From assembly GCA_934183325.1 (NCBI GenBank), contig CAKPSH010000006.1, forward strand, positions 3,578 to 67,577: a stretch of DNA of 64,000 nt, read 5' to 3'. Shown here in pieces: positions 37,020 through 46,442 of the stretch; positions within the stretch are counted from its first letter, which is position 1; every line of letters begins with the position of its first letter. The stretch comes from an uncultured Clostridia bacterium (GTDB lineage: Bacteria > Bacillota > Clostridia > TANB77 > CAG-508). Both the position numbers and the translations under genes were made by a program. The notes below the pieces were generated by a model. It saw only the letters and a list, made by a program, of their open reading frames with translations, was not told where the DNA came from and did not search any database.

Positions 37020-38492
37020 TTATTCATTTTCAATTTTTACTATATTTTCAAATTCTTCAATGGCTTTTTCTGCAACATATTGCAAATCTTTAGAAATTAT
37101 CTGTCCATGTACTATTTCATTTCTTTGATCTTTTATTTTGCTCAACTTTTTGTTTAATTGATTTTTAGTAATTGGCAATTGTTCATATTTATAAATCTCT
37201 GCATATATTTTATATATTGTTGGTGGATTATCCTTTATAACATCATCTTTCTTAGCTTGTTCAAAATTTTTCTTACTTATATACTCTTTTAGAAAGTAGT
37301 CTTCATATTCTACAATCCCTCTAAAAAATTTTTCTATTTGGCTATCTTCTAAATATTTTTTTAGTATCTTTTTTGAAAAATAATAAGTAAAATTTTCTAA
37401 TGCTATATTTATCATAATAATTGCATTTTTATAATCCTTAATTAAATAATAATCTTTTGCATAATTAACTGCCAATTCCCATATATTATTTTCACTACTA
37501 TTTAGTTCTTTATTTATACCTTTAAGTTCATCCTCTTTTAATCTTAATCTATTATTTCCGCTTGATGACAAACTCATTGAAATACTTAATGGAATATTTT
37601 TTATTTCAACATTTCCAGCTAACACTTTGGTTTTAAATCTAAATATCATATTTTCATTTATCTCTGGTAACCAATATTTACCTGTTGAAATAATGTATTT
37701 CTTTAAAAAATAGTTATATACATTAATAGCTTCATTTAATGGTCTATAAACTTCATTAATTGTTTTGTTAACTTTAATTAATTCATTTCCATTTATATAT
37801 TTTTCAATTGTCAATGTTACTATAGAACGATTCACTATTCCATACTTATCTTTTTCTGTGTATATATTATCTCCTATAATAAAATTGGATTCTTGAGCTC
37901 TTATTGTTTCTGCTTTTATATAACACTTTGTCCCTTTATAATTAAATCCTATTTCATTTTCTTCATCTAGTATTAAATGATATGGTATTTCTAGTGTAAC
38001 AATTGTTTTTAAATCTCCTCTTATTGCACTATTATATATATTTTTTGTTTCATCTATTTTTTCTTTCAAATTGTTATTCCAACTTATATCATAATTAGAA
38101 TCAATAAAATTTAATAATGTTTTAGCTTCTTCTAGCTTTCTAGAATTATTCGAATTTAGATATATCATTATCTTTTCTCTAGCCAACATTTGTTTTGTAG
38201 TACATTCGTTTATCATGCTATCTACATTATTGTATTTAGTCTTTATTTCTAATGACTTTTCAAAAAACTTTTCTGAACTACTATATTCATTAGCTTCAAA
38301 ATATAAAGCTCCCATTTGTCTATAAATAATATAAATATTACTCATTATGAGTGTTCTACACTCTATTTTTAATTTCTCATATACTTCACATGCTTCTATA
38401 CCTATTTTAACTCTTTCATCATGTTCTATCCCTTTATTTCCGATAATGCTTGATATATATATTATTCTATTTATTATTTCCTGATTATTCAT
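37020..38492 (-). CDS. TPR-like protein with C-terminal HEPN-type RNxxxH motif
   Basis: I do not recognise a named family. The 490-residue protein has helical repeats at about 45-110 (QMGALYFEANEYSSSEKFFE) that look like TPRs. A beta-rich middle follows (about 165-300). A second helical part has YAKDYYLIKDYKNAIIMINIALE near 355. The C terminus has QRNEIVHGQI, the Rx4H pattern of HEPN ribonucleases. HEPN domains with sensor repeats are common in abortive-infection systems. It is the last minus-strand cargo gene, 145 bp after the 38638 gene, and may form a separate unit. RNase activity is inferred from the motif only. Confidence 0.65.
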   Translation of the reverse strand: MNNQEIINRIIYISSIIGNKGIEHDERVKIGIEACEVYEKLKIECRTLIMSNIYIIYRQMGALYFEANEYSSSEKFFEKSLEIKTKYNNVDSMINECTTKQMLAREKIMIYLNSNNSRKLEEAKTLLNFIDSNYDISWNNNLKEKIDETKNIYNSAIRGDLKTIVTLEIPYHLILDEENEIGFNYKGTKCYIKAETIRAQESNFIIGDNIYTEKDKYGIVNRSIVTLTIEKYINGNELIKVNKTINEVYRPLNEAINVYNYFLKKYIISTGKYWLPEINENMIFRFKTKVLAGNVEIKNIPLSISMSLSSSGNNRLRLKEDELKGINKELNSSENNIWELAVNYAKDYYLIKDYKNAIIMINIALENFTYYFSKKILKKYLEDSQIEKFFRGIVEYEDYFLKEYISKKNFEQAKKDDVIKDNPPTIYKIYAEIYKYEQLPITKNQLNKKLSKIKDQRNEIVHGQIISKDLQYVAEKAIEEFENIVKIENE

Positions 38493-38637
38493 TTTTCACT
38501 TTCTCTCTATATAATTAGTTTAACATATTATATTACTTTTTCCTTACAATACAAACACACTAAAGATTTTAGATGTTTTTCTCTGTATTCTTAAAAAACA
38601 AATTTTAATAAATAAGTAAATTACATAAAAAGTCCTG

Positions 38638-39255
38638 TTAAGTTTTTTCTATTAAATAATCATTTAATATTTCTCTCAAAATTGTTTGAACTTTTCTTCT
38701 TAATCCATCTACTTCTTCTATGATCTTTTCATTAAAAATCCCTTGAGAAATTTGTATATCGACACCTACTTCGTGTTCATATTGTCCCTTTTTATTTTTG
38801 GAAACAAGTACATTCATATTTTTTTGTTTTAAATCTTCTTGGATATCTTTGTATTCTTCAAAATCTTTAGATTCAATGCAATAATGAAACACTTCATTTC
38901 TAAAATTTAAATATTTTGCATTTATAGTATTGGGCTTATTCCTCGGATTTTCCAATTCATCTGCTATTTCTAATAATATTCTTTTTACCAATACATTATT
39001 TTCCCATTTTGCCATTATTCCTGTAAATCTATCAGATCTCTTTATTGTTCCTAAAATTTTAAGAGTTTCTTTCAAGTGTGCTGTTAATAATTTAAAGAAA
39101 TAAATCTGAGCTTCATAACTTGCATCACCTTTCACTTTATTAAATAAAGTGGTATTTATTTGTAAATCATTGTATGCTCTTGTTATTAAAAAAATAGCAA
39201 AACCTTCATAATCATCTTTATAATATTTTTCTCTATCAATCATTATTTCATTCAT
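38638..39255 (-). CDS. HEPN-like protein following the QueC-like gene
   Basis: The 205-residue, mostly helical protein carries NFRNEVFHYC near residue 130, matching the RNxxxH motif of HEPN ribonucleases. Upstream helices (EAQIYFFKLLTAHLKETLKIL) fit the four-helix fold. It overlaps the QueC-like gene by 8 bp, a sign of tight coupling, and could be the toxic effector of that system. No other catalytic motif is visible. A structural, non-catalytic HEPN is an alternative. Confidence 0.6.
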   Translation of the reverse strand: MNEIMIDREKYYKDDYEGFAIFLITRAYNDLQINTTLFNKVKGDASYEAQIYFFKLLTAHLKETLKILGTIKRSDRFTGIMAKWENNVLVKRILLEIADELENPRNKPNTINAKYLNFRNEVFHYCIESKDFEEYKDIQEDLKQKNMNVLVSKNKKGQYEHEVGVDIQISQGIFNEKIIEEVDGLRRKVQTILREILNDYLIEKT

Positions 39256-40549
39256 CTTTATTCCATCCTTTAATTTGTTTAAAATATTCTTCTAATTCGC
39301 AATTGAATTTTTGCAACATTTCATCTATTTTTTCCTGCCAATCCGCATCTTCATAATATTCTTTTTTTAAATCTAAATAATTATAAATAGTTCCTTCTTT
39401 GATATGTTTGTAATATAATTTATAATATTCTAATAGTGACCTTTTTTCGTTAAATTTATATATAGAAGCTTTTTCATCTTTTTCAATATTTTTTTGCTTA
39501 GATATACTTTTTTCATATTTTCTAATGTTTTGAAAATCACCTAAGTTTTCTGGCAATAAATACTCACAATCTTCTCTATTATTATATATCATGCCAATTT
39601 GCCTTAAAATACAAGCAATGCAAACTCCACAATGAAAATTTCCTTTTTTCTTATTTCTAAAATGTCTGATTCCTGGATTCTTTGAACATGTCCTTGTAAA
39701 CTTTTTTATATATTGGTCATATTCTTTTGGAATTATTTTAATTATATCTGCTTTAGTCTTATATTTAAATGGATTAATTATTTTTATATTAATTTCTAAT
39801 TTTTCTAAAATTTTATTTATTAAAAATAAAGTTTTTTGATTTGTTGTTTTGGTAACTCTTCTACTAAAATTAAATTTAGGATTTAAGGACATTATTCCAT
39901 TTTCATATATTTTCACTTCATTTATTCTATAATAATCTGCATAAATTAAGCTACTTGCAATAAATATTAATGATCTAGTTCTTTCTGTATAGTGTTCTTT
40001 CTCTTCCAAACCTATTTTTTTAATCACTACATGTTTGTTATTGTCATTTTTTATTAAATTCTCATAAATATCATTTGAATTATTTACTTCTATAGGATTA
40101 GTTTCAAATGTTACAAATATGGTTTTGTTATTTTTTTCTACTACACTTCCCGACATAGAATCTAATCCACCTGATAGAACACAAATAGAGTTGTATTCTA
40201 TCCCATCACAAATACTTTTTTGCTCTCTACCTATTTCCTTTATCTCTTTTTGGTATTCAAAATTAACATTCCATTTTTCGCCATTTGTCATATAATTTAA
40301 TAGAATTTCTATATCCTGTTTTACTTCATTAAATTTTTCTATATTATTTACCGGAATAGTTATATTTAATTTTTGCTTGTTATTTACATCTTCATCTCTA
40401 GGAGTGAAAAAATCCGTATAACAAATGTATGATATCATATCAAAAAAATCCAATACAATTGTATTAGTATACTCATTAATATCTAATAAATTTTTATCAT
40501 CATAATGTAATAAATACGGATTTTTATCTTTAAATTTACTTTTATTCAT
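39248..40549 (-). CDS. QueC-like (QatC-like) PP-loop enzyme
   Basis: The 433-residue protein has the PP-loop SICVLSGGLDSMSGS (SGGLDS at 126-131). It also has a QueC-type zinc site: Cys288 in TRTCSK, then FHCGVCIACILRQ with Cys307, 310 and 313. QueC makes 7-cyano-7-deazaguanine. QueC-like proteins with long N-terminal extensions (here about 110 residues) occur as QatC in Qat defence and in type IV CBASS. The host context is not queuosine synthesis, since no queD, queE or queF is nearby. It overlaps the QatB-like gene upstream and the HEPN-like gene downstream by 8 bp each. I call it QatC-like with moderate confidence. Confidence 0.8.
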   Translation of the reverse strand: MNKSKFKDKNPYLLHYDDKNLLDINEYTNTIVLDFFDMISYICYTDFFTPRDEDVNNKQKLNITIPVNNIEKFNEVKQDIEILLNYMTNGEKWNVNFEYQKEIKEIGREQKSICDGIEYNSICVLSGGLDSMSGSVVEKNNKTIFVTFETNPIEVNNSNDIYENLIKNDNNKHVVIKKIGLEEKEHYTERTRSLIFIASSLIYADYYRINEVKIYENGIMSLNPKFNFSRRVTKTTNQKTLFLINKILEKLEINIKIINPFKYKTKADIIKIIPKEYDQYIKKFTRTCSKNPGIRHFRNKKKGNFHCGVCIACILRQIGMIYNNREDCEYLLPENLGDFQNIRKYEKSISKQKNIEKDEKASIYKFNEKRSLLEYYKLYYKHIKEGTIYNYLDLKKEYYEDADWQEKIDEMLQKFNCELEEYFKQIKGWNKDE

Positions 40550-41225
40550 ATTCTACATCTCCACGCAATTTCTTAATAATATTCGAGAAAGCATTATTTA
40601 CTTTACTTGCAAAAGTATCTTCTTGTTCAAGTATTTCATCTGTAAATTCTATTTCTTCAAATTCGACTTGAATTATTGGAACAACTTTTTCTTCCATATA
40701 ATAATTAATACTATTGGAATACTCTTCACTATCGAATTTTTCTAATGAATTAAGTGCATCTTCGTATGTAAATTGCTTATAAATATTAGAAATTATATTT
40801 TTTACATATTGTGTGATAAATCTTATAATATTTAGAGATTTATCAAATATATTATTTTTTTCTAATGTTTCTTTTAAAGATGTTTTTAGCAATTCATTGT
40901 TAGATATTCCTAAATAATCACATACTTTCTCTTTGAGCTCTATATTTGAATATCTAGATAATCCTCCAAGTCCTATTGAAGAAAGTGTGCCTGAATTTAC
41001 AGCCTTGGAAATTTTAATTATATTTTTTATACTATTTGTACATTCTTTAGAATATAAATTTTCATTTAATGTTGCTTTTATTTTTGATTGTCCTTTTTTT
41101 GGGAAAAGTAATTTTGCTAGCAATTCTCCTATTCCTGCCCCCTGTTCATTTACTTTTCCATCTTCTATTCCCTCTTTTATGATCTTATCAGATCTTTTAT
41201 AACTATTTCTTGTTGAAGATCCCAT
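40542..41225 (-). CDS. QatB-like partner of the QueC-like enzyme
   Basis: The 227-residue protein begins MGSSTRNSYKRSDK and has a Gly/Ser-containing flexible N terminus. An alpha-helical body follows (GIGELLAKLLFPKKG, SSIGLGGLSRYSNIEL) with an acidic C-terminal third. A small Gly-starting helical protein directly upstream of a QueC-like gene is the QatB position. QatB proteins also begin MG(T/S)S as I remember them. The N-terminal Gly could be exposed after Met removal and be modified by the partner enzyme. Sequence similarity is weak and the call rests on context. Confidence 0.55.
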   Translation of the reverse strand: MGSSTRNSYKRSDKIIKEGIEDGKVNEQGAGIGELLAKLLFPKKGQSKIKATLNENLYSKECTNSIKNIIKISKAVNSGTLSSIGLGGLSRYSNIELKEKVCDYLGISNNELLKTSLKETLEKNNIFDKSLNIIRFITQYVKNIISNIYKQFTYEDALNSLEKFDSEEYSNSINYYMEEKVVPIIQVEFEEIEFTDEILEQEDTFASKVNNAFSNIIKKLRGDVEYE

Positions 41226-41243
41226 TTTATCACCTTTTTCATC

Positions 41244-42062
41244 TTATATATTATTTTTTATTTTTCCTACCTCTATTTTTTCATCTTCTTTTACTTTAAA
41301 TTCTACTGTTCCTATGTACCCTCCTGGTTCAAAAATGTTTGTTGCGGTATATTGTACTTGTACTTCTTGCTTGTACCAATTTGATAGCACATCTTGATAA
41401 TAAATAATAATACTCATTTCATATGGTATGTTTGAACTCTTCAATGAAAAAATTTTTCTTATTACTTTTTCTTCTCCTTTTTCCATTACTTCTATAGAAT
41501 TTTTTCCTAATAATCTCTCTGTAGTATTATTTATTATATCTGATTTAAAATCCACTTTTAAATTTTTAATATTATTCAAGCCAATATTTTTCAAATATAT
41601 ATTTAATTTATATGGTATTCCCTTTTCAATATCAGTAATTATTAGTTCATCTAATTCCCCTGTTCCACTTTCTACTGTATCAAAAGAATATTTTAAAGTA
41701 GGCATATTCTGTAATCTCATATTTTCTTTATCTCTTTTTATACTATCTTCATTATTCTTTTTTATTTGTACAATAGTCACAATTACTAATACTACAGCTC
41801 CAATAATTGCAGAAATAACTCCTGACGAATAACTAGCTAAAAAGGATAACCAATTTTGAGAATTTACATTAACACTCCACCCTAATAATGTTGGTATATT
41901 ATATCTATCTAGATAATATAGCGATATAGGAATAATACTAACAAAAAAAAGTAATATATATAAGCTTTTTTCTAAATCGTCCTTACATCTCTTATAATTA
42001 ATATAACAAAAAACTCCCATTCCTAATAGTATTAAAACTACTATTATTACATTTAATATCAT
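41244..42062 (-). CDS. Membrane protein with cytoplasmic beta-rich domain
   Basis: Three hydrophobic helices lie at about 3-22, 33-50 and 73-98 (SGVISAIIGAVVLVIVTIVQI). A basic linker and a soluble domain of about 170 residues follow. The soluble part is beta-rich (IPYKLNIYLKNIGLNNIKNLKVDF, MSIIIYYQDVLSNWYKQEV). The same plan, short helix then a KNNGxxxxxNIKIDF beta domain, recurs in the 53210-53881 protein. It is first in the operon with the QatB- and QueC-like genes, 19 bp upstream, so it may anchor or sense for that system. I recognise no named family. Confidence 0.6.
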   Translation of the reverse strand: MILNVIIVVLILLGMGVFCYINYKRCKDDLEKSLYILLFFVSIIPISLYYLDRYNIPTLLGWSVNVNSQNWLSFLASYSSGVISAIIGAVVLVIVTIVQIKKNNEDSIKRDKENMRLQNMPTLKYSFDTVESGTGELDELIITDIEKGIPYKLNIYLKNIGLNNIKNLKVDFKSDIINNTTERLLGKNSIEVMEKGEEKVIRKIFSLKSSNIPYEMSIIIYYQDVLSNWYKQEVQVQYTATNIFEPGGYIGTVEFKVKEDEKIEVGKIKNNI

Positions 42063-42260
42063 AATTATCGCCTCTTTTTATATTATATTATATTTTTTTG
42101 CAAACTTTGTCGTACTCTGTCGTTTATTATCAAAAAAGCAAAATAATTCTGTAATTACTATTTAATCACATCCTATTTTGCTTTTCTTTTGTAATTTTAT
42201 ATTTCTCTCTATACTAAAAATATTTAATATATAATATTTATTGATATTTTTTTCTTTATT

Positions 42261-43367
42261 CTATTTGTTATCTATATATTTTTTCTTTAATATACTAGTA
42301 ATAACATCTCTAGTTATTCTATTTATTTCTCTAGCATTTGTAAATTTATCTGCATTGCTTAATAGTAATTCATTTGTTTTTTCTTCTTTTAAAATAGCTA
42401 TTTGTTCAGCATCTAAATATTTTAAATACTCCTCATAATTTTTTTCTATAATTATCTTACAAGCATTAATATCCAATGCATTAAATTTCACAAAGCCATC
42501 AAATCTATTATAAATAGGTAAACCTAGATTATTTTTTATATCTTCTATATTTTCATAGTTTGAAGTACAAATTATGATTGAATTTTTTAATTCTACTGAA
42601 TAATTTTTATCAACAAATATGCCTTCATCAAAAAGTTGATAAAATGCACTAAAAAACACTTTGTTCGCTTTATCAAATTCATCTAATAAAATAACATTTG
42701 TTTCTCTATCTAATAAATCTTTTGAAAAGCTACTTTCGGAATGTTTTGTTCCAAATACATAATTTGCAAAGTCTTCATTTTGAAACATTGAAAATTGTTT
42801 TCTAAATAATTCTCCTCCCATTTTTTGAGAAATAAACTTAGCTGTTTCAGTTTTTCCTACACCACTTGGTCCATAAAACATTAAAATTAATGGTTTATTA
42901 TTAAAGAAATCAAATGTTGCAGAATATAGTAAATTTATAAGTTCCTCTTTTGCACATTCTTGACCAATTATATTTTTTGAAAATTTCTCATTAATTTCTT
43001 TAACACATTTCTCATCAATCTTTTTATATTCATATATTTTTTCTAAGCAATTTTCTGTTTTTATCAATCTATTATATACTTGTATTGGTGGATTTTGTAA
43101 GTAAACATTTTCAATATCAAATCTATTTAAAAAAGCTTCAATATTATATAATACCCATTCATTTACCATTGAATATTCATCAGATAAAATTACTAAATTC
43201 TCTATTTTTCCTATATCATTAGATGTTTTAGGACTTACGCCATCTATCTCTATTGTTTTTTCTTCTTTTTGCACTTTTCTTACTAATTCAGAAAAGCTAA
43301 ACTGTCCACTTAATTTATATTCTTCTTCAAATCCATTTAAAGGTCCCCAAAATATATATTTATTCAT
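42261..43367 (-). CDS. Clp/AAA+-type ATPase
   Basis: An N-terminal region of about 130 residues of unknown fold precedes an AAA+ module starting NIIGQECAKEELINLL. Walker A is FYGPSGVGKTETAK (about 168-180), Walker B is NVILLDEFDK, and IIICTSNYENI is sensor 1. The module resembles ClpA/ClpB C-terminal ATPases (AAA_2), which remodel proteins. No ClpP-binding loop is obvious. The preferred ATG at 43367 overlaps the upstream gene by 8 bp; a GTG 9 bp earlier is also in frame. It pairs with the DUF6414-like protein and closes the first cargo operon. Its substrate is unknown. Confidence 0.78.
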   Translation of the reverse strand: MNKYIFWGPLNGFEEEYKLSGQFSFSELVRKVQKEEKTIEIDGVSPKTSNDIGKIENLVILSDEYSMVNEWVLYNIEAFLNRFDIENVYLQNPPIQVYNRLIKTENCLEKIYEYKKIDEKCVKEINEKFSKNIIGQECAKEELINLLYSATFDFFNNKPLILMFYGPSGVGKTETAKFISQKMGGELFRKQFSMFQNEDFANYVFGTKHSESSFSKDLLDRETNVILLDEFDKANKVFFSAFYQLFDEGIFVDKNYSVELKNSIIICTSNYENIEDIKNNLGLPIYNRFDGFVKFNALDINACKIIIEKNYEEYLKYLDAEQIAILKEEKTNELLLSNADKFTNAREINRITRDVITSILKKKYIDNK

Positions 43368-44112
43368 CTGTAACACCTGCCAATATTACATCATAAACAT
43401 CTAATGCACCTTCATCACTCTGTGCTTTATTACCTAGAATTTCACTTGCAGTTATAGCATTCTCTACCATTTTTATTTCATTTTCTAACTCCATTTTATT
43501 CTTTTGTATTTTTCCGACTTTAACAGCATATACATCTAAACTCATTTTTAAAATATCCGATAATTTATAATTATTTCTAAACGTATTAGTATTAAATCTC
43601 AATACATCCATTTGATTTCCATTTTTTGAAATTACTTCTGTATATCCTTTTACACTATTTAAAACATTATCTAGGTTAGTTAGATTCATCCCCTGATAGT
43701 TATTAGCTCCATTAATTAAATCCATATATGGTGTGTATAGTCTGTAATATGCCATTGAATTAGGATAAACTTCTATTTTTATATTTTTAAATACTTTTAC
43801 CTTTCTATCTCTATTTGCTTTTTTAATATAATCAGTAAGTACCGTATTACTTAAAGTAGTAGTATTGGCTTTACTTAAATCTCCATCCACTTTACCTCCT
43901 GCTCCAAAATTCGAATTAAATACTAACTTTTTTATAATCGAAGCAACTTTATTTTGAGAATTTTCATCTAGAATATCTCCTAGCTCAGCTGATATTTTTC
44001 CTTCAATTGTTCCATTAAATTTTGTTATATTTTCAGTTACTTTTTTCCCTCCATCTTTTAGAATTATATAATCCAGTGCTGATTCTTCATCAAAATATAC
44101 TATCTTCTGCAT
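43360..44112 (-). CDS. DUF6414-like protein
   Basis: The 250-residue protein starts KIVYFDEESALDYIILKDGGK, which resembles the start of DUF6414 proteins as I remember them. A small-residue and Lys-rich segment follows (VDGDLSKANTTTLSNTVLTDY), then an alpha/beta domain. There are no clear catalytic residues or membrane helices. It overlaps the AAA+ gene, so the two probably act together. The family has no established function known to me. Confidence 0.55.
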   Translation of the reverse strand: MQKIVYFDEESALDYIILKDGGKKVTENITKFNGTIEGKISAELGDILDENSQNKVASIIKKLVFNSNFGAGGKVDGDLSKANTTTLSNTVLTDYIKKANRDRKVKVFKNIKIEVYPNSMAYYRLYTPYMDLINGANNYQGMNLTNLDNVLNSVKGYTEVISKNGNQMDVLRFNTNTFRNNYKLSDILKMSLDVYAVKVGKIQKNKMELENEIKMVENAITASEILGNKAQSDEGALDVYDVILAGVTDE

Positions 44113-44143
44113 CTTTTCACCTCTTCTTTAATATTTTTATTTT

Positions 44144-46102
44144 TTATTCATATCTATATTCTTCTCCTTCTTCTGCAACTTTTAATTCATAAGTTTCTTC
44201 TTCATCTATTGAATAAGTAATTTCATCCTTCTGATTTAATCTGCTTTTTAAATATTTTGCTAAATTCTTATCTGTACAATAAATATAACATCCTTTTTGT
44301 CCTCTTGTCATTAATGTCCTATAAGTATTTTTTATAATTTCATCAGCAACTTTCATAGCATTATTAAAGTCTTGTTGCGCCATTTTATATATTCCTTTTA
44401 TTGATTGATCGGTCTTGGCTCTTTCTGTAACATCTGTAACTATTTTGCCATTTTCATATCTTAAATCATTTCCAATAATTACTCCAACATAATCAAATTC
44501 TAATCCTTGAGCAGTATGTATACATCCAATTTCATTAACAGATTCAGCATCAATTGCCCATGTCTGACTATTTCCTAAATTCCAACTCATTGCAAAATCA
44601 TATTCTGGAATTGTTATATCAAATACATCTGATTTATTTTTTCCATCTTTTATCCAATCCCAACAATATCCAGCAAGCAGCCTTGCTTTATTGTTTATTT
44701 TATTTTTTTCGAAAATTATATTTCTTACTTCGTTAGGTGTATCACAAATTTTAATATCGTAATCCAAATCAAATCCATCACTATTAGCAGTCTTTCTTAT
44801 TTCTAATACATCATCAAGCCAAGCAATATATCCATCAGACCCATTGCATCTAAATTGCGATTCTAATTCCATTATTTCTGATTCTGCATTTGCTTGTCTA
44901 ATATATTTTTGTATTTCTTCAACACTTCCTATATCTTTTAAAGTTACTCTTTGTGACTCATCTATAAAGAATATTGAAAATTTGGATGCTTTAATAATTT
45001 CCTTTATTTGATTCTCACCTAAGTTCTGGAACATTCCAGACTTTGCATTTAACCTATGAGCTTCATCAACAATTAATACATCAAACTCATTCTCAACAGA
45101 TTCAACAAATGAACCTGAGCCTTTAAATAAATTATTTATTCTTGTTCTTCTAAAATCACCACTTAATTTCGTTGCATATACATTTCTTGGTGCTGCATTC
45201 TTTGTTACATATGAACAAACCATATTTTCATTTGTTAGTTTTACTAAAAGATTAATAGCTAATACTGATTTTCCAGTGCCTGGTCCACCTTTTACAATTA
45301 AAGCTCTTTTATTTCCGTCTCTATATGATTTTCTAGCCATATCTAAAGCTGTTTCATATACAAGTTTTTGGTCATCTATCATTACAAATTCGTCATTACC
45401 TTTTAACATGCTAGATAACGCATCTTGTAGTGACTTAGAAGGTCTTATTTTTCCATTTTCAATCATATATAGTGTTTCTTTATCATCACCATATTTAATA
45501 TACTTATTTATAAAATCTCTTAATTTTTCTACATCACCTTTAATAAATGCAGGCGCTTTTTCTAAATAATATTTATAATTATCTGATAGTAATGTTGGTG
45601 GTGTTACAGTTAAATAATTATGAAGATATGCACATGGATGTAAATCTATTTTTCTATCTTGTACAGTCTCATTATAATCTTCTATTGTTGTTGCATATGA
45701 CCATGCTTGATATGATGGATGTGCAACTTCTCTTAAAGCATGCCCTGTGTATGTTTGTACTATTCCATCTTTTCCATTAACTATATTAGCTTCCGTCCAT
45801 TGTTTTAATTCAACAATAATAGCTGTATTTTTAAATTTTCCGTCCTTACCTGTAATTATAAAGTCTACTCTTTTAGATGTATTTGGAATTTTAAATTCAA
45901 TAGCTATTCCTACATTTCCAGGTATATTATTATCTATTAAAACTTTCATCATATATTGCATAGAATTATTCCATGCTTTTCTTTCACTCTGCGATGTGTG
46001 ATATCCCATTTTCTCATAAAATTTTTTATCTATATTCTCTTCAATTCTATCTTGCACAACATCTTCTACAAATAATTGCTTTGTTGCTTCATACACTATC
46101 AT
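44144..46102 (-). CDS. PD-(D/E)xK nuclease fused to DUF2075 (Schlafen-like) helicase
   Basis: The N-terminal part (about 1-200) has IAIEFKIPNTSKRVDFIITG followed by AIIVELKQW, the Asp ... Glu-x-Lys core of a PD-(D/E)xK nuclease. The C-terminal helicase has Walker A VKGGPGTGKSVLAINLL, motif II VLIVDEAHRL and LESQFRCNGSDGYIAWLD. Near the end come CIHTAQGLEFDYVGV and MTRGQKGCYIY, as in DUF2075/UvrD-like helicases. I prefer the ATG at 46102 (MIVYEATKQLF), which has a G-rich SD. Such fusions occur in phage-defence islands. Upstream are MazG-like genes and downstream the DUF6414-AAA pair. Confidence 0.82.
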   Translation of the reverse strand: MIVYEATKQLFVEDVVQDRIEENIDKKFYEKMGYHTSQSERKAWNNSMQYMMKVLIDNNIPGNVGIAIEFKIPNTSKRVDFIITGKDGKFKNTAIIVELKQWTEANIVNGKDGIVQTYTGHALREVAHPSYQAWSYATTIEDYNETVQDRKIDLHPCAYLHNYLTVTPPTLLSDNYKYYLEKAPAFIKGDVEKLRDFINKYIKYGDDKETLYMIENGKIRPSKSLQDALSSMLKGNDEFVMIDDQKLVYETALDMARKSYRDGNKRALIVKGGPGTGKSVLAINLLVKLTNENMVCSYVTKNAAPRNVYATKLSGDFRRTRINNLFKGSGSFVESVENEFDVLIVDEAHRLNAKSGMFQNLGENQIKEIIKASKFSIFFIDESQRVTLKDIGSVEEIQKYIRQANAESEIMELESQFRCNGSDGYIAWLDDVLEIRKTANSDGFDLDYDIKICDTPNEVRNIIFEKNKINNKARLLAGYCWDWIKDGKNKSDVFDITIPEYDFAMSWNLGNSQTWAIDAESVNEIGCIHTAQGLEFDYVGVIIGNDLRYENGKIVTDVTERAKTDQSIKGIYKMAQQDFNNAMKVADEIIKNTYRTLMTRGQKGCYIYCTDKNLAKYLKSRLNQKDEITYSIDEEETYELKVAEEGEEYRYE

Positions 46103-46127
46103 AATAATTGCCCCCACTATTATTACT

Positions 46128-46442
46128 TTATAATTTATTGTATTTTGTACTAACTCCCTTAGCTTTTTCTACTGGATATTTTTTCTTTGTCTTTTCTAGC
46201 TTTTTTAATATAATTTCTTCAGGATCCACATTTAATTTCATGGCCATTTGAATACAGTATGTAAAAACATCTGCTAATTCTTCACATACTTCTTCCTTAT
46301 TATAATTATTATTCCATTGAAAGCACTCCAATAGTTCTCCTGCTTCTATAGAAATTGATTTAGCTAGATTCTCTGGTGAATGAAATTGATCCCAATCTCT
46401 TTCTTCATTAAATTGCTTTATTTCTTTCATTAACTTATCCAT
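46128..46442 (-). CDS. MazG-like nucleotide pyrophosphohydrolase (RS21-C6/dCTPase type)
   Basis: The 104-residue protein has EERDWDQFHSPENLAKSISIEAGELLECFQW and VCEELADVFTYCIQMA. These provide the Glu and Asp residues of the all-alpha NTP-PPase fold (ExxE ... ExxD). Such enzymes cleave dCTP or modified dNTPs to monophosphates. Its start overlaps the stop of the next MazG-like gene by one base. Two different MazG-type enzymes and a NUDIX in one operon suggest action on the nucleotide pool during defence. Confidence 0.85.
   Translation of the reverse strand: MDKLMKEIKQFNEERDWDQFHSPENLAKSISIEAGELLECFQWNNNYNKEEVCEELADVFTYCIQMAMKLNVDPEEIILKKLEKTKKKYPVEKAKGVSTKYNKL

Noticed and set aside
39248..40549. 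Queuosine biosynthesis QueC or type IV CBASS
   Set aside because: No queD, queE, queF or tgt is nearby, and no CD-NTase or TGT-like CBASS partner lies in the operon. The neighbours suit a Qat-like set better.
44554..46001. Plus-strand open frames inside the nuclease-helicase gene
   Set aside because: They are antisense shadows with low-complexity hydrophobic composition and no SD.
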